Shown here: piece after piece, positions 43,468-51,913 of the stretch
Position numbering within the stretch: position 1 is the first letter of the stretch
Layout of the letters: each line of letters opens with the position of its first letter
From: Pseudorhodoferax sp. Leaf265
GTDB taxonomy: Bacteria; Pseudomonadota; Gammaproteobacteria; Burkholderiales; Burkholderiaceae_C
Length of the DNA: 64,000 bases
Reading direction: 5' to 3'
NCBI RefSeq assembly: GCF_001422365.1
Contig: NZ_LMMT01000014.1
Span: 1-64,000 of the forward strand
Made by a program: the position numbers and the translations under genes
The notes under the pieces: generated by a model
Seen by the model: only the letters and a program-made list of their open reading frames with translations
The model's database searches: none
What the model was told of the DNA's origin: nothing

Positions 43468-44481
43468 TCAGTGCGCTTCGGCCTGGGCCAGGCGCGCGAG
43501 GATGCGGCGCGTGGCCAGCGGCGCCTGGTCGACGGCGATGTCGAACATCGGCGCGTCCGGCCCGTCGGTGCAGGCGTTGCGCCACTGGTCTTCCATGAGC
43601 ACCTTGTCCTCGTTCAGCGTGACGGCAAAGGCGTCGGCCAGCTGCGCGGTGATGGCCGTGTCCTGCTGCGCGAAATCGCGGTACATGGTGGAGAACTTGA
43701 AGTGCGACCCTCGCGTCTGCGGCGTGCAGGGGCCGACCACGCGGATGCGGCGCACCAGGGCCGGGTCGGTGTTGCCGACGGGCTCGGAAGTGATGTCCAG
43801 CCGGATGTTGGCGCCGGGCCAGAAGTGGATGGTCTGGGTGCGCTTGACCTGGTCCCAGCCGAACAGGCGGCGGAACACCGGCGGCGCGTCGATGCGGTCC
43901 CAGGCTCGCCGCACCACGACGGTGTCGCCGCGCACGGTGGTCTCGGGCCGGGTTTCGGCCACCAACGGCGTGCCCACGGTCTGGCGGTGCACGTAGGAGA
44001 CGTGCGAGAGGTCCAGCACGTTCTCCAGGTTGTAGGTGTAGGGCGCGGCCACGTGCATGGCGTCCGAGCGGCGGCCCACGTAGGCCGGGTCGCTGCAGAT
44101 CTCGGCGTAGTCGGGCACCAGGGCTGCGTCGGCCAGCGCCTGTTCGCCCATCCAGATCCACAGGAAGCCGTCGCGCTCGACCAGTGCGAAGGCGCGCACG
44201 CAGGCCTTGGGCGGGATGCGCTCCTGGTTCGGGATGCGCACGCAGGTGCCGCTGCCGTCGAACTCCAGGCCGTGGTAGCCGCACTGCACGCGGTCGCCGA
44301 CCAGGCGGCCCAGGTGCAGCGCCACGCGGCGGTGGCTGCAGCGGTCTTCGATGGCGGCGGCGCTGCCGTCCTGGCGCCGGAACAGCAGTACCGGCGTGTC
44401 GAGCAGCGTGCGCGGGAACAACGCGCCGGGAAGCAGTTCGTGCGCCATGGCGGCCACGTACCAGCAGTTGCGGGGGATCAT
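43468..44481 (-). CDS. Rieske non-haem iron oxygenase (VanA-like O-demethylase/ring hydroxylase)
   Basis: The 337-residue protein has a Rieske centre with CSH (Cys48, His50) and CGYH (Cys67, His70) and a mononuclear iron site with the pattern N-x-x-D-x-S-H-x4-H in NVLDLSHVSYVH (about residues 155-166). The size and N-terminus MIPRNCWYVAAMAHEL match VanA-type single-component oxygenases such as vanillate demethylase. No ferredoxin reductase gene (VanB) is adjacent. It is divergent from an IclR regulator, its probable controller. Confidence 0.9.
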   Translation of the reverse strand: MIPRNCWYVAAMAHELLPGALFPRTLLDTPVLLFRRQDGSAAAIEDRCSHRRVALHLGRLVGDRVQCGYHGLEFDGSGTCVRIPNQERIPPKACVRAFALVERDGFLWIWMGEQALADAALVPDYAEICSDPAYVGRRSDAMHVAAPYTYNLENVLDLSHVSYVHRQTVGTPLVAETRPETTVRGDTVVVRRAWDRIDAPPVFRRLFGWDQVKRTQTIHFWPGANIRLDITSEPVGNTDPALVRRIRVVGPCTPQTRGSHFKFSTMYRDFAQQDTAITAQLADAFAVTLNEDKVLMEDQWRNACTDGPDAPMFDIAVDQAPLATRRILARLAQAEAH

Positions 44482-44593
44482 CGGGCGGTCTCCTTCGTGG
44501 GGTCCGGAAACTGTAGGATTCGCGGCCGCTGCAACGCTTCACATATGTGAAGTCTGGCTCCGGGTTCACCCGCATGCAGGGACACTGGCCACC

Positions 44594-45343
44594 ATGGACG
44601 AGAAGACGCCTGCCACGATCAAGTCGGCCCGCCGCGTGCTGGAGGTGCTGGAACTGTTCGCCGAGCGCCGAGGCCCGGCCTCCGTGTCAGCTGTGGCCGA
44701 GGCGCTGGACTACCCGCTGTCCAGCACCTCGGTGCTGCTGCGCAGCCTGGAGCGTCTGGGCTACCTGCAGCAGGACGCGGCCACGCGCGAGTTCCGCCCC
44801 ACGCTGCGCGTGATGCTGCTGGGCACCTGGATGCACGACGACCTGTTCGGCCAGGGCAGCCTGCTGTCCAGCATGAACACGCTGCGCCTGCGCACGGGGC
44901 AGACCGTGATGGTCGGGCTGCGCCAGGGCGTGCACGTGCGCTTCATCCTGTCGCTGCCCAGCCTGCGGGCCAATGGGCTCAAGTTTCCGGTCGGCGTGAT
45001 GCGGCCGGTCTGCCAGTCCTCGGTCGGCAAGATGCTGCTCACGCGCGAGACCGACCGCGACGTGCAGCGCATCGCGCGCGCCGCCAACGCGCAGGCCGAG
45101 CCGGAGCACCGGGCCGATGTGGCGGCGTTGCTGGACGAGGTGCGGCGCTGCCGCCTGCAGGGTTGGGCCGAGACGCGCGACTACCCGCGCACCGGCTTCG
45201 CCACGGTGGCCGTGCTGCTGCCCGAGTTGCCGGGCCAGCCGCCCATGGCCGTGACGCTGGGCATGCGGCTGGAGACCCTGCAGACGCGCGCCGAGGCGTT
45301 GCGCCAGGCACTGCAGGAAGCGGCGCAGCGCCTGGGCCCTTGA
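44594..45343 (+). CDS. IclR-family transcriptional regulator
   Basis: A 249-residue IclR protein: N-terminal winged helix-turn-helix IKSARRVLEVLELFAERRGPASVSAVAEALDYP (read from about residue 9), SSTSVLLRSLERLGYL, and a C-terminal effector domain with VGVMRPVCQSSVGKMLLTRET. It is divergent from the Rieske oxygenase gene across 112 bases, the usual position for an IclR regulator of an aromatic degradation gene. No terminator was seen between it and the leader of fusA, 63 bases on. Confidence 0.88.
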   Translation: MDEKTPATIKSARRVLEVLELFAERRGPASVSAVAEALDYPLSSTSVLLRSLERLGYLQQDAATREFRPTLRVMLLGTWMHDDLFGQGSLLSSMNTLRLRTGQTVMVGLRQGVHVRFILSLPSLRANGLKFPVGVMRPVCQSSVGKMLLTRETDRDVQRIARAANAQAEPEHRADVAALLDEVRRCRLQGWAETRDYPRTGFATVAVLLPELPGQPPMAVTLGMRLETLQTRAEALRQALQEAAQRLGP

Positions 45344-45406
45344 ATTCGCGGCAAGCGCCATCACCTCGTTTGGTCTAAAGTCGCCCCTTCCTTCGTGGAG
45401 ATTCCG

Positions 45407-45448
45407 ATGTACCAAGTCGCACGCACCCTCGCATTCACCCACCCCTGA
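45407..45448 (+). CDS. 13-residue leader peptide upstream of EF-G gene
   Basis: An ATG at 45407, preceded by GTGGAGATTCCG (a good ribosome-binding site), opens a frame of 13 codons reading MYQVARTLAFTHP and ending in TGA at 45446. It is followed at once by overlapping hairpins and a U-rich tail before the EF-G gene. The peptide is not rich in one amino acid. It ends in Pro directly before the stop codon, which is slow to terminate in known arrest peptides such as TnaC. Expression is not shown; the case rests on the ribosome-binding site, the position and the hairpins. Confidence 0.62.
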   Translation: MYQVARTLAFTHP

Positions 45449-45511
45449 GCCGTGCGCGCGCGGCTCGCCCCTGTTCCTGGGCCGGCCGCTTTCTTTTTCA
45501 TGCGGGCCGGC
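45447..45511 (+). promoter_or_regulatory. Candidate transcription attenuator with mutually exclusive hairpins
   Basis: Four segments can pair in competing ways. Segment 1, GAGCCG (45447-45452), overlaps the leader stop codon and pairs with CGGCTC in segment 2 (45461-45466). Segment 2, CGGCTCGCCC (45461-45470), also pairs with segment 3, GGGCCGGCCG (45479-45488), with one mismatch, and this stem is followed by CTTTCTTTTT, making an intrinsic terminator. Segment 3 can instead pair with segment 4, GGCCGGC (45505-45511). A ribosome paused at the leader stop would cover segment 1 and favour the terminator. Confidence 0.65.
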
Positions 45512-45532
45512 TCCTTCCAGTGAGTTGTCACC

Positions 45533-47641
45533 ATGTCCCGCAAAACACCGATCCAGAACGTCCGCAACATCGGCATCAGTGCCCACATCGATGCCGGCAA
45601 GACCACGACCACCGAGCGCATCCTGTTCTACACAGGCGTGAACCACAAGCTCGGCGAGGTGCACGACGGCGCCGCCACCATGGACTGGATGGAGCAGGAG
45701 CAGGAACGCGGCATCACCATCACCTCGGCCGCCACCACCGCCTTCTGGAAGGGCATGGCCGGCACGGGTGTGGAGCACCGCATCAACATCATCGACACGC
45801 CCGGCCACGTGGACTTCACGATCGAGGTCGAGCGCAGCATGCGCGTGCTCGACGGCGCCGTGATGGTCTACGACGCCGTGGGCGGCGTGCAGCCGCAGTC
45901 CGAGACGGTCTGGCGCCAGGCCAACAAGTACAAGGTGCCGCGCCTGGCCTTCGTCAACAAGATGGACCGCGTGGGCGCGGACTTCTTCCGTGTGCAGAAG
46001 CAGATCGCCGATCGCCTGAAGGGCAACGCCGTGCCGATCCAGATCCCTGTGGGTGCCGAAGAGCACTTCCAGGGCGTGGTCGACCTCGTCAAGATGAAGG
46101 CCATCGTCTGGGACGATGCGAGCCAGGGCGTGCGCTTCACGTATGCCGACATCCCGGCCGAGCTGGTCGAGCTGGCGAACACCTGGCGCGAGAAGATGGT
46201 CGAGGCCGCGGCCGAGGCCAACGAGACGCTGCTCGACAAATACCTCAACGGCCAGGCCCTGACCGAGGAGGAGATCAAGGCCGCCCTGCGCCAGCGCACC
46301 ATCGCCGGCGAGATCGTGCCCATGCTGGCCGGCAGCGCCTTCAAGAACAAGGGCGTGCAGGCCATGCTGGACGCGGTCGTCGACTACCTGCCCTCGCCGC
46401 TGGACATTCCCGCGATCCTGGGCCACGACGAGCACGACCATGAGAAGACCGTGGAGCGCCATCCCTCCGATGCCGAGCCGTTCTCGGCGCTCGCCTTCAA
46501 GATCATGACGGACCCGTTCGTGGGCCAGTTGGTGTTCTTCCGCGTCTACTCGGGCACGGTCAAGTCGGGCGACACGATCTACAACACCGTCAAGGGCAAG
46601 CGCGAGCGGCTGGGCCGCATCGTGCAGATGCACGCCAACACCCGGCAGGAGATCGACACGGTCTACGCCGGCGACATCGCCGCGGCCGTGGGGCTCAAGG
46701 ACGTGACCACGGGCGACACGCTGTCCGATCCGTCCAAGGTGGTGCTGCTCGAACGCATGGTGTTCCCCGAGCCGGTGATCTCGCAGGCCGTGGAGCCCAA
46801 GACCCAGGCCGACCAGGAGAAGATGGGCGTGGCCTTGTCGCGCCTGGCGCAGGAGGATCCGTCCTTCCGCGTGCGCACCGACGAGGAATCGGGCCAGACC
46901 ATCATCTCCGGCATGGGCGAGCTGCACCTGGAGATCCTGGTCGACCGCATGCTGCGCGAGTTCGGCGTGTCGGCCAACGTGGGTAAGCCCCAGGTGGCCT
47001 ACCGCGAGGCGATCCGCAAGCCCGTGGAAGACGTGGAAGGCAAGTTCGTCAAGCAGTCCGGCGGCAAGGGCCAGTACGGGCACGTGGTGCTCAAGCTGGA
47101 GCCGCAGGAGGAAGGCAAGGGCTTCGAGTTCGTGGACGCCATCAAGGGCGGCGTGGTGCCGCGCGAGTTCATCCCTGCGGTGAACAAGGGCGTGCAGGAG
47201 GCGCTCAAGGCCGGCGTGCTGGCGGGCTACCCGGTGGTCGACGTCAAGGTGACGCTGACCTTCGGCTCCTACCACGACGTGGACTCGAACGAGAACGCGT
47301 TCCGCATGGCCGGCAGCATGGCCTTCCGCGAGGGCATGCGGCGTGCCACGCCGGTGCTGCTGGAGCCCATGATGGCCGTGGAGGTGGAGACGCCCGAGGA
47401 CTTCATGGGCAACGTGATGGGCGATCTGTCCTCGCGGCGCGGCATGGTGCAGGGCATGGAGGACATCCCGGGCGGCGGCGGCAAGATCGTGCGGGCCGAG
47501 GTGCCGCTGGCGGAGATGTTCGGCTACTCGACCACGCTGCGCTCGCTGAGCCAGGGCCGTGCGACCTACAGCATGGAGTTCAAGCACTACGCGCAGGCGC
47601 CGCGCGAGGTGGCGGACAAGGTCGTGGCCGAGCGTCGCTGA
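45533..47641 (+). CDS. fusA: Translation elongation factor G (probable second copy)
   Basis: The 702-residue protein is a complete EF-G: G1 motif [10 protein letters not shown] at residues 18-26, [23 protein letters not shown], the NKMD motif, and domains III-V ending in [22 protein letters not shown]. It moves tRNA and mRNA through the ribosome and helps recycling. It lies alone, without rpsL, rpsG or tuf, so it is probably the second EF-G gene found in many betaproteobacteria rather than the str-operon copy. No strong ribosome-binding site precedes the ATG. A leader ORF and hairpins upstream suggest regulated read-through. Confidence 0.95.
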   Translation: MSRKTPIQNVRNIGISAHIDAGKTTTTERILFYTGVNHKLGEVHDGAATMDWMEQEQERGITITSAATTAFWKGMAGTGVEHRINIIDTPGHVDFTIEVERSMRVLDGAVMVYDAVGGVQPQSETVWRQANKYKVPRLAFVNKMDRVGADFFRVQKQIADRLKGNAVPIQIPVGAEEHFQGVVDLVKMKAIVWDDASQGVRFTYADIPAELVELANTWREKMVEAAAEANETLLDKYLNGQALTEEEIKAALRQRTIAGEIVPMLAGSAFKNKGVQAMLDAVVDYLPSPLDIPAILGHDEHDHEKTVERHPSDAEPFSALAFKIMTDPFVGQLVFFRVYSGTVKSGDTIYNTVKGKRERLGRIVQMHANTRQEIDTVYAGDIAAAVGLKDVTTGDTLSDPSKVVLLERMVFPEPVISQAVEPKTQADQEKMGVALSRLAQEDPSFRVRTDEESGQTIISGMGELHLEILVDRMLREFGVSANVGKPQVAYREAIRKPVEDVEGKFVKQSGGKGQYGHVVLKLEPQEEGKGFEFVDAIKGGVVPREFIPAVNKGVQEALKAGVLAGYPVVDVKVTLTFGSYHDVDSNENAFRMAGSMAFREGMRRATPVLLEPMMAVEVETPEDFMGNVMGDLSSRRGMVQGMEDIPGGGGKIVRAEVPLAEMFGYSTTLRSLSQGRATYSMEFKHYAQAPREVADKVVAERR

Positions 47642-47654
47642 TGCTGTAGGCCTG

Positions 47655-47697
47655 CGCCGGCCGGGGGCATTGCGCCCGCGGCCGGCGTTCTTCATTT
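47655..47697 (+). terminator. Intrinsic terminator of fusA
   Basis: CGCCGGCC (47655-47662) pairs with GGCCGGCG (47680-47687) and the inner GGGC/GCCC extends the stem with one mismatch. The tail TTCTTCATTT follows at 47688-47697. The hairpin directly abuts the operator of the next gene. Confidence 0.75.
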
Positions 47698-47720
47698 CAT
47701 GCAACTCATAATGTTGCATG
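47698..47720. promoter_or_regulatory. Perfect 8-7-8 palindrome at the Rrf2-gene start
   Basis: CATGCAAC (47698-47705) and GTTGCATG (47713-47720) are exact reverse complements around seven bases. The right arm contains the start codon ATG at 47718-47720. It is the likely binding site for autorepression by the Rrf2 protein; no ribosome-binding site is visible between it and the start. Confidence 0.68.
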
Positions 47721-48191
47721 AACAAGGACAGCCGACTGTCGGGCGTGCTGCACGCCCTGTTGCACATGGCCGAGATGCCGGGGCCGGCCACATCGGAAAC
47801 GCTGGCGCGCGCCATGTCCACCAACCCGGTGGTGGTGCGCCGCCTGATGGCCGGCCTGCGCGAGGCCGGCTTCGTCGCCTCGGCCAAGGGCCATGGCGGC
47901 GGCTGGGTGCTGTGCTGCCCCCTGGAGCGCATCACGTTGCGCGACATCCATGAAGCGGTGGGCGCGCCGGCATTGCTGGCCGTCGGCCACCGCAGCGACA
48001 ACCCCGAATGCCTGGTGGAACAGGCCGTCAACACCGCCCTGCAGGGCGCCTACCAGCAGGCCGAGGCGCTGCTGCTCGCGCGCCTGGGCGAGGTCACGCT
48101 GGCCCAGCTCTCGGCCGATTTCCACCGCCGCATGCTGGCCAGCGGCCGGCAGCCCCATGGTGTTTCAGAGGAGATCGGACATGGACATTGA
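47718..48191 (+). CDS. Rrf2-family transcriptional regulator
   Basis: A 157-residue Rrf2-type protein: N-terminal winged helix-turn-helix RLSGVLHALLHMAEMPGPATSETLARAM with NPVVVRRLMAGLREAGFVASAKGHGGGWVL. It lacks the three closely spaced cysteines of IscR; single cysteines occur in LCCPLE and NPECLVE (about residues 68-69 and 98), similar to CymR/YwnA-like members that may sense thiol stress. Its start lies within a perfect palindrome. It overlaps the following oxidoreductase gene by 11 bases, which suggests that it controls that gene. Confidence 0.88.
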   Translation: MNKDSRLSGVLHALLHMAEMPGPATSETLARAMSTNPVVVRRLMAGLREAGFVASAKGHGGGWVLCCPLERITLRDIHEAVGAPALLAVGHRSDNPECLVEQAVNTALQGAYQQAEALLLARLGEVTLAQLSADFHRRMLASGRQPHGVSEEIGHGH

Positions 48192-49068
48192 CGCCCTCGT
48201 CGTCGGCGGCAGCTTCGCCGGCATCTCGGCCGCCCTGCAACTCGCACGGGCGCGCCGCCAGGTTTGCGTGGTGGACGCGGGCGCCCCGCGCAACCGCTTC
48301 GCCCAGGCCTCGCACGGCTTCTTCGGCCACGACGGCCGGGCACCACTGGAGCTCATGGCGCAGGCGCGCGCGCAGCTGCTGGCCTATCCGAGTGTGCGCT
48401 TCATCGCCGCGCAGGCCACCGAGGCGGCGCCGCAGGGCGAAGGCTTCGCGCTGGCGCTGGACAACGGCGAGCGGCTCGTGGGCCGGCGGCTGTTGCTGGC
48501 CACGGGCGTGCGCGACCTGCTGCCCGAACTGCCGGGCCTGGCCGAGCGCTGGGGCCAGAGCGTCGCCCACTGTCCCTACTGCCATGGCTACGAGTTCGAC
48601 CGCCAGCCGCTGGGCGTGCTCTACCGCATGCCGCTCTCGCTGCACCAGGCCCAGCTGATCGCAGAGTGGGGGCCGACCACGCTGTTCCTCGACGGCCACA
48701 CGGTCAGCGACGACGAGCGTGCCCACATGGCGGCGCTGGGCGTGGCGGTCGAGCCGGGCAAGGTGCTGGCGCTCGAAGGCGAGGGCACGGCGCTGGCCGG
48801 CGTGCGGCTGGCCGGGCGCGTGGTGCCGCTGCGCGGCCTGTTCCTCGCGCCTACCGTGGTGATGGCCAGCCCGCTGGCCGAACAGCTGGGCTGCGCGTTC
48901 GAGACCGCGCCGGCCGGGTCCTTCATCCGCGTGGAGATGGGCCAGACCTCGGTGCCGGGCGTGTTCGCGGCAGGCGACGCGGCCACGGCCTGGAGCAATG
49001 CCGCGCAGGCCGCGGCCGCAGGCAGCCTGGCCGGGGCCGCGATGCACCGCGCCATGGTCTTCGGCTGA
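48181..49068 (+). CDS. Thioredoxin-reductase-like FAD/NAD(P) oxidoreductase
   Basis: The 295-residue protein has an N-terminal FAD motif ALVVGGSFAGISAALQLARA, a central HCPYCHGYEF with the redox pair in CPYC (about residue 120), and a C-terminal VPGVFAAGDAATAWSNAAQAAAAG. It is the size of thioredoxin reductase but lacks an obvious GxGxxA NADPH-binding motif in the middle, as in several Rrf2-linked TrxR-like proteins. It may use a flavin pair with an unknown partner. It overlaps the Rrf2 gene, so redox control is likely (inference). Confidence 0.87.
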   Translation: MDIDALVVGGSFAGISAALQLARARRQVCVVDAGAPRNRFAQASHGFFGHDGRAPLELMAQARAQLLAYPSVRFIAAQATEAAPQGEGFALALDNGERLVGRRLLLATGVRDLLPELPGLAERWGQSVAHCPYCHGYEFDRQPLGVLYRMPLSLHQAQLIAEWGPTTLFLDGHTVSDDERAHMAALGVAVEPGKVLALEGEGTALAGVRLAGRVVPLRGLFLAPTVVMASPLAEQLGCAFETAPAGSFIRVEMGQTSVPGVFAAGDAATAWSNAAQAAAAGSLAGAAMHRAMVFG

Positions 49069-49144
49069 GGTCCCGCCATCCGCGGCAGGCACCCGCGCCG
49101 CGTTTCTGGAGACGGTGGCCGGGCCGCGCGCGCTGCGCAGGGTG

Positions 49145-50089
49145 TCAGGGCACGGCCCTGCGCAGCAGGGCGTCGAGCGCGCCGTCGTGGCGGAAACCCA
49201 GCGCCTCGGCCTGCGGCGCATGCAGCACCGGAAAGCGGCCGAAGTGCTGCTCGGTCTGCGCATCCGGCCGGTAGTCGACGCGGCCGGCGCGTGCGCCGTG
49301 CCGCTGTGCGATGGCCTGGACCACCTCGCCGACCGTGGCCGTCAGCGCGGGCAGCTGCACCACACGGGCGCTCGCCAGCCGCGCCGGCGGAATGGCGGCG
49401 GCGTGCACCAGGTTGTTGACGCAGCACGGCAGGCTCATCCACCAGGCGCGCGCGTCGGGTCCGACGGGGCAGACATAGGCTTCGCCTGCGCTGAGCCGGT
49501 GCAACAGGTCGCTCATGAAGGCCGAGCCGTGGCCGGTCGGCGATGGCGGCCGGGCGACGATGCCGGGCAGGCGCAAGGAGAGGCCGTCGACCCCGCCGCG
49601 CCGGCTGAGGTCGGCCAGCAGGATCTCGGCCATGCGCTTGTGCGCGCCATAGCTCAGCAGCGGCCGGGTGGGCTGGTCCTCGTGCATGGCCTGGTCGAAA
49701 GGCAGCGCGCCATAGACGGCGATCGAGCTCGCGAACACCACGCGCGCCGGTGGGCCGGGCAGCGCCGCGAGCCGCTGCCACAGTTCGGCCGTGGCCAACA
49801 GGTTCACGGCCATGCCGCCATCGGGCAGGGCTTCGGCGCGGCTGCCCGGCAAGCTGGCGAGATGGAACACGCCATCGGGCGGCTGGGCCAGCGCCTGCTG
49901 CAGCGTGGCTGGCGCGGCGAAGTCGCCGGCCACGGCGCGCACGCGCCGGTCGCGCAGCCAGGGCAATGCGTGCGCATCCAGTTGCCGGTCGACGGCGACC
50001 AGTTGTTCGAGCCCGGGCTGCAGCAGCAGGCGCTGGACCAGGCCCTGCCCGACGAAGCCGCCGGCCCCCGTGACCAGCACGCGCTTCAT
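49145..50089 (-). CDS. NAD-dependent epimerase/dehydratase-family protein (DenD-like)
   Basis: A 314-residue extended SDR: cofactor motif VLVTGAGGFVGQGLV (about residues 4-18), Asp in VAVDRQLD, SSIAVYG and the YGAHK pair (Tyr and Lys, about 150), then GVDGLSLRLPGIVARP. The overall block order is that of D-erythronate dehydrogenase (DenD), so oxidation of a short sugar acid is plausible. It is the last gene of operon C and overlaps the FAH-family gene by four bases (ATGA). Confidence 0.85.
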   Translation of the reverse strand: MKRVLVTGAGGFVGQGLVQRLLLQPGLEQLVAVDRQLDAHALPWLRDRRVRAVAGDFAAPATLQQALAQPPDGVFHLASLPGSRAEALPDGGMAVNLLATAELWQRLAALPGPPARVVFASSIAVYGALPFDQAMHEDQPTRPLLSYGAHKRMAEILLADLSRRGGVDGLSLRLPGIVARPPSPTGHGSAFMSDLLHRLSAGEAYVCPVGPDARAWWMSLPCCVNNLVHAAAIPPARLASARVVQLPALTATVGEVVQAIAQRHGARAGRVDYRPDAQTEQHFGRFPVLHAPQAEALGFRHDGALDALLRRAVP

Positions 50090-51105
50090 GGGCGACCGGT
50101 CCCGTCTGCCACGTCTGCCACCGGTGCGGCCAGCACGACCCGCTGGTCGATCACGCCGAACGGCGCCTGGTCGCCGGGCGCCGTGCGCGCGCGCATGCGC
50201 ACGCGGTCGCCGAAGCGCATGAAGCCGGTGCGCGGCGCGCCATGCTCCAGCATCTCGATCACGCGGCGCTCCGCGATGCAGGTGGAGCCGACGTCGCGGC
50301 CGGCGTTCGAGACCGTGCCCGAGCCGATCAGCGTGCCCGCCGACAGGCGACGCGTGCGTGCCGCATGCGCGATCAGTTCGCCGAAGTGGAAGTTCATCTC
50401 CGCGCCGTGCGGATGCCCGAAAGCCTCGCCGTTCCAGTGGACCTCCAGTTCCAGGTGCACGCGGCCATCCTGCCAGTGCGGGCCCAGTTCGTCGGGCGTC
50501 ACGGCCACCGGCGCGAAGCTCGTGGACGGCTTGGCCTGCAGGAAGCCGAAGCCCGATTGCATCTCGCGCGGGCCCAGCGCGCGCAGGCTCCAGTCGTTCA
50601 GCTGCACGAGCAACCGGACGGCGCCGAGCGCGGCGGCCGGTGTGACGCCCATCGGAACGGGGCCGACGATGACGCCGAACTCGCCTTCGAAGTCGATGCC
50701 CAGGGCTTCGTCGGGCAGGGGCACGTCCTCGCAAGGCCCGAGGAAATCGTCGGCAGCGCCCTGGTACATCACCGGCACGGTGTCGAACTGCGGGATCGGT
50801 GGCGTGCCGAAGGCGCGCTCCATCAGGCGGCCGTGGTTCAGGAAGGCCGAGCCGTCGCACCACTGGAAGCTGCGCGGCAGCGGCGCCATGCAGTCCGCGG
50901 GCACGAACGGGATGGCATCCGGCGCCAGGCCCGCGTTCAGCTGGTCGGACAGCTGCGCGAGCCGGGGCGCGGCGTCCGGCCAGTCGGCCAGTGCCTGCAG
51001 CAGATGCGGGGCGATGGCGTCGGCCGGCACGGCCTGTTGCAGGTCGCGCGAGACGACGACCAGGCGCCCGTCGGGCGTGCCGTTGCGCAAAGTGGCAAGT
51101 TTCAT
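50086..51105 (-). CDS. Fumarylacetoacetate-hydrolase-family protein
   Basis: The 339-residue protein has an N-terminal region (MKLATLRNGTPDGRLVVVSR) and an FAH catalytic domain with EGEFGVIVG (metal ligands Glu-x-Glu, about residue 205), LVQLNDWSLRALGPREM and GTLIGSGTVSNA. FAH enzymes cleave carbon-carbon bonds of diketo acids or act as keto-acid hydratases. In operon C it could hydrolyse a dehydrogenase product of a sugar acid pathway. The ATG at 51105 is favoured, and TTG at 51111 is an alternative. Confidence 0.87.
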   Translation of the reverse strand: MKLATLRNGTPDGRLVVVSRDLQQAVPADAIAPHLLQALADWPDAAPRLAQLSDQLNAGLAPDAIPFVPADCMAPLPRSFQWCDGSAFLNHGRLMERAFGTPPIPQFDTVPVMYQGAADDFLGPCEDVPLPDEALGIDFEGEFGVIVGPVPMGVTPAAALGAVRLLVQLNDWSLRALGPREMQSGFGFLQAKPSTSFAPVAVTPDELGPHWQDGRVHLELEVHWNGEAFGHPHGAEMNFHFGELIAHAARTRRLSAGTLIGSGTVSNAGRDVGSTCIAERRVIEMLEHGAPRTGFMRFGDRVRMRARTAPGDQAPFGVIDQRVVLAAPVADVADGTGRP

Positions 51106-51130
51106 GAGCAATTGGAGTGAAGTGGCAGCC

Positions 51131-51913
51131 TCAGCTGCCGTCCGAAATCAGCGTGCCGCCGTCGACGACGATGTTCTGTCCGGTGACAAAGGCGCCCGCG
51201 GCGCTGGCCAGCATGGCCACCACGCCTGCCACCTCGTGCGGCTCGCCGACGCGGCGCAGCGGCGTCGCGGCCAGCCGGCGCTGCAGGAAGGCGGCATCCT
51301 CGAGCAGCGGCGTCGCCAGCGGGGTGCGGACCAGCCCGGGCGACACGGCGTTCACGCGCACGCCGCGCGGACCCCACTCGACGGCGAGGTTGCGCGCCAG
51401 CTGCGCCAGCGCCGCCTTGCTGAGCCCGTACAGGCCGATGCGGCCGTTGCCGCGCAGGCCGGCGATGCTGGCCATCAGCACCACGCTGCCGCCGCCGGCT
51501 TGTGCCATGGCCGGCAGCAGCCGGTCGGCGAAGCGCGCGGCGCCGCGCAGGTTGACGTCGAACACGCGTTGCCAGTCGTCGTCGCTGGCCTGGGCCAGCG
51601 GCGCCGCAGGACCCTGCATGCCGGCGTTGCAGACCAGCACGTCGACACGGCCTTTCCACTGCAGCGCAGCCTCGGCGGTCTGGGCCACGCTGGCGGCGAT
51701 GCCGACATCGCAGGCCAGCGCCAGGGCATGCGCGCCACCGGACTGCAGCGTGCGGGCGGCTTGTGCGCAGGCCTGTGCGTCGCGGTCGACCAGCACCACG
51801 GCGGCACCTTGGCGCGCGAGCAGCTTGGCGATGGCCCAGCCGATGCCGCTGGCCGCGCCCGTCACCAGCGCGACCCGGCCGGCCAGGCCGAAGAGATCAG
51901 TCGAGCGTGACAT
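51131..51913 (-). CDS. Short-chain dehydrogenase/reductase (catabolic operon C)
   Basis: A 260-residue classical SDR: ALVTGAASGIGWAIAK cofactor loop (about residue 18), Asp in LVDRDAQA, CNAGM at about 95, Ser in LMASIAGLRG and YGLSK (about 155), ending NIVVDGGTLISDG. It overlaps the upstream Bug gene by 17 bases and precedes the FAH-family gene by 25 bases, so it is part of the same transcript. An L-fuconate- or similar hydroxyacid dehydrogenase role is possible but unproved. Confidence 0.9.
   Translation of the reverse strand: MSRSTDLFGLAGRVALVTGAASGIGWAIAKLLARQGAAVVLVDRDAQACAQAARTLQSGGAHALALACDVGIAASVAQTAEAALQWKGRVDVLVCNAGMQGPAAPLAQASDDDWQRVFDVNLRGAARFADRLLPAMAQAGGGSVVLMASIAGLRGNGRIGLYGLSKAALAQLARNLAVEWGPRGVRVNAVSPGLVRTPLATPLLEDAAFLQRRLAATPLRRVGEPHEVAGVVAMLASAAGAFVTGQNIVVDGGTLISDGS

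Noticed and set aside
44687..48034. Open frame of over 1100 codons on the minus strand opposite IclR, fusA and Rrf2
   Set aside because: It is a GC-rich shadow of well-conserved genes; composition is His/Arg/Leu-rich, and it crosses three independent genes and a terminator.
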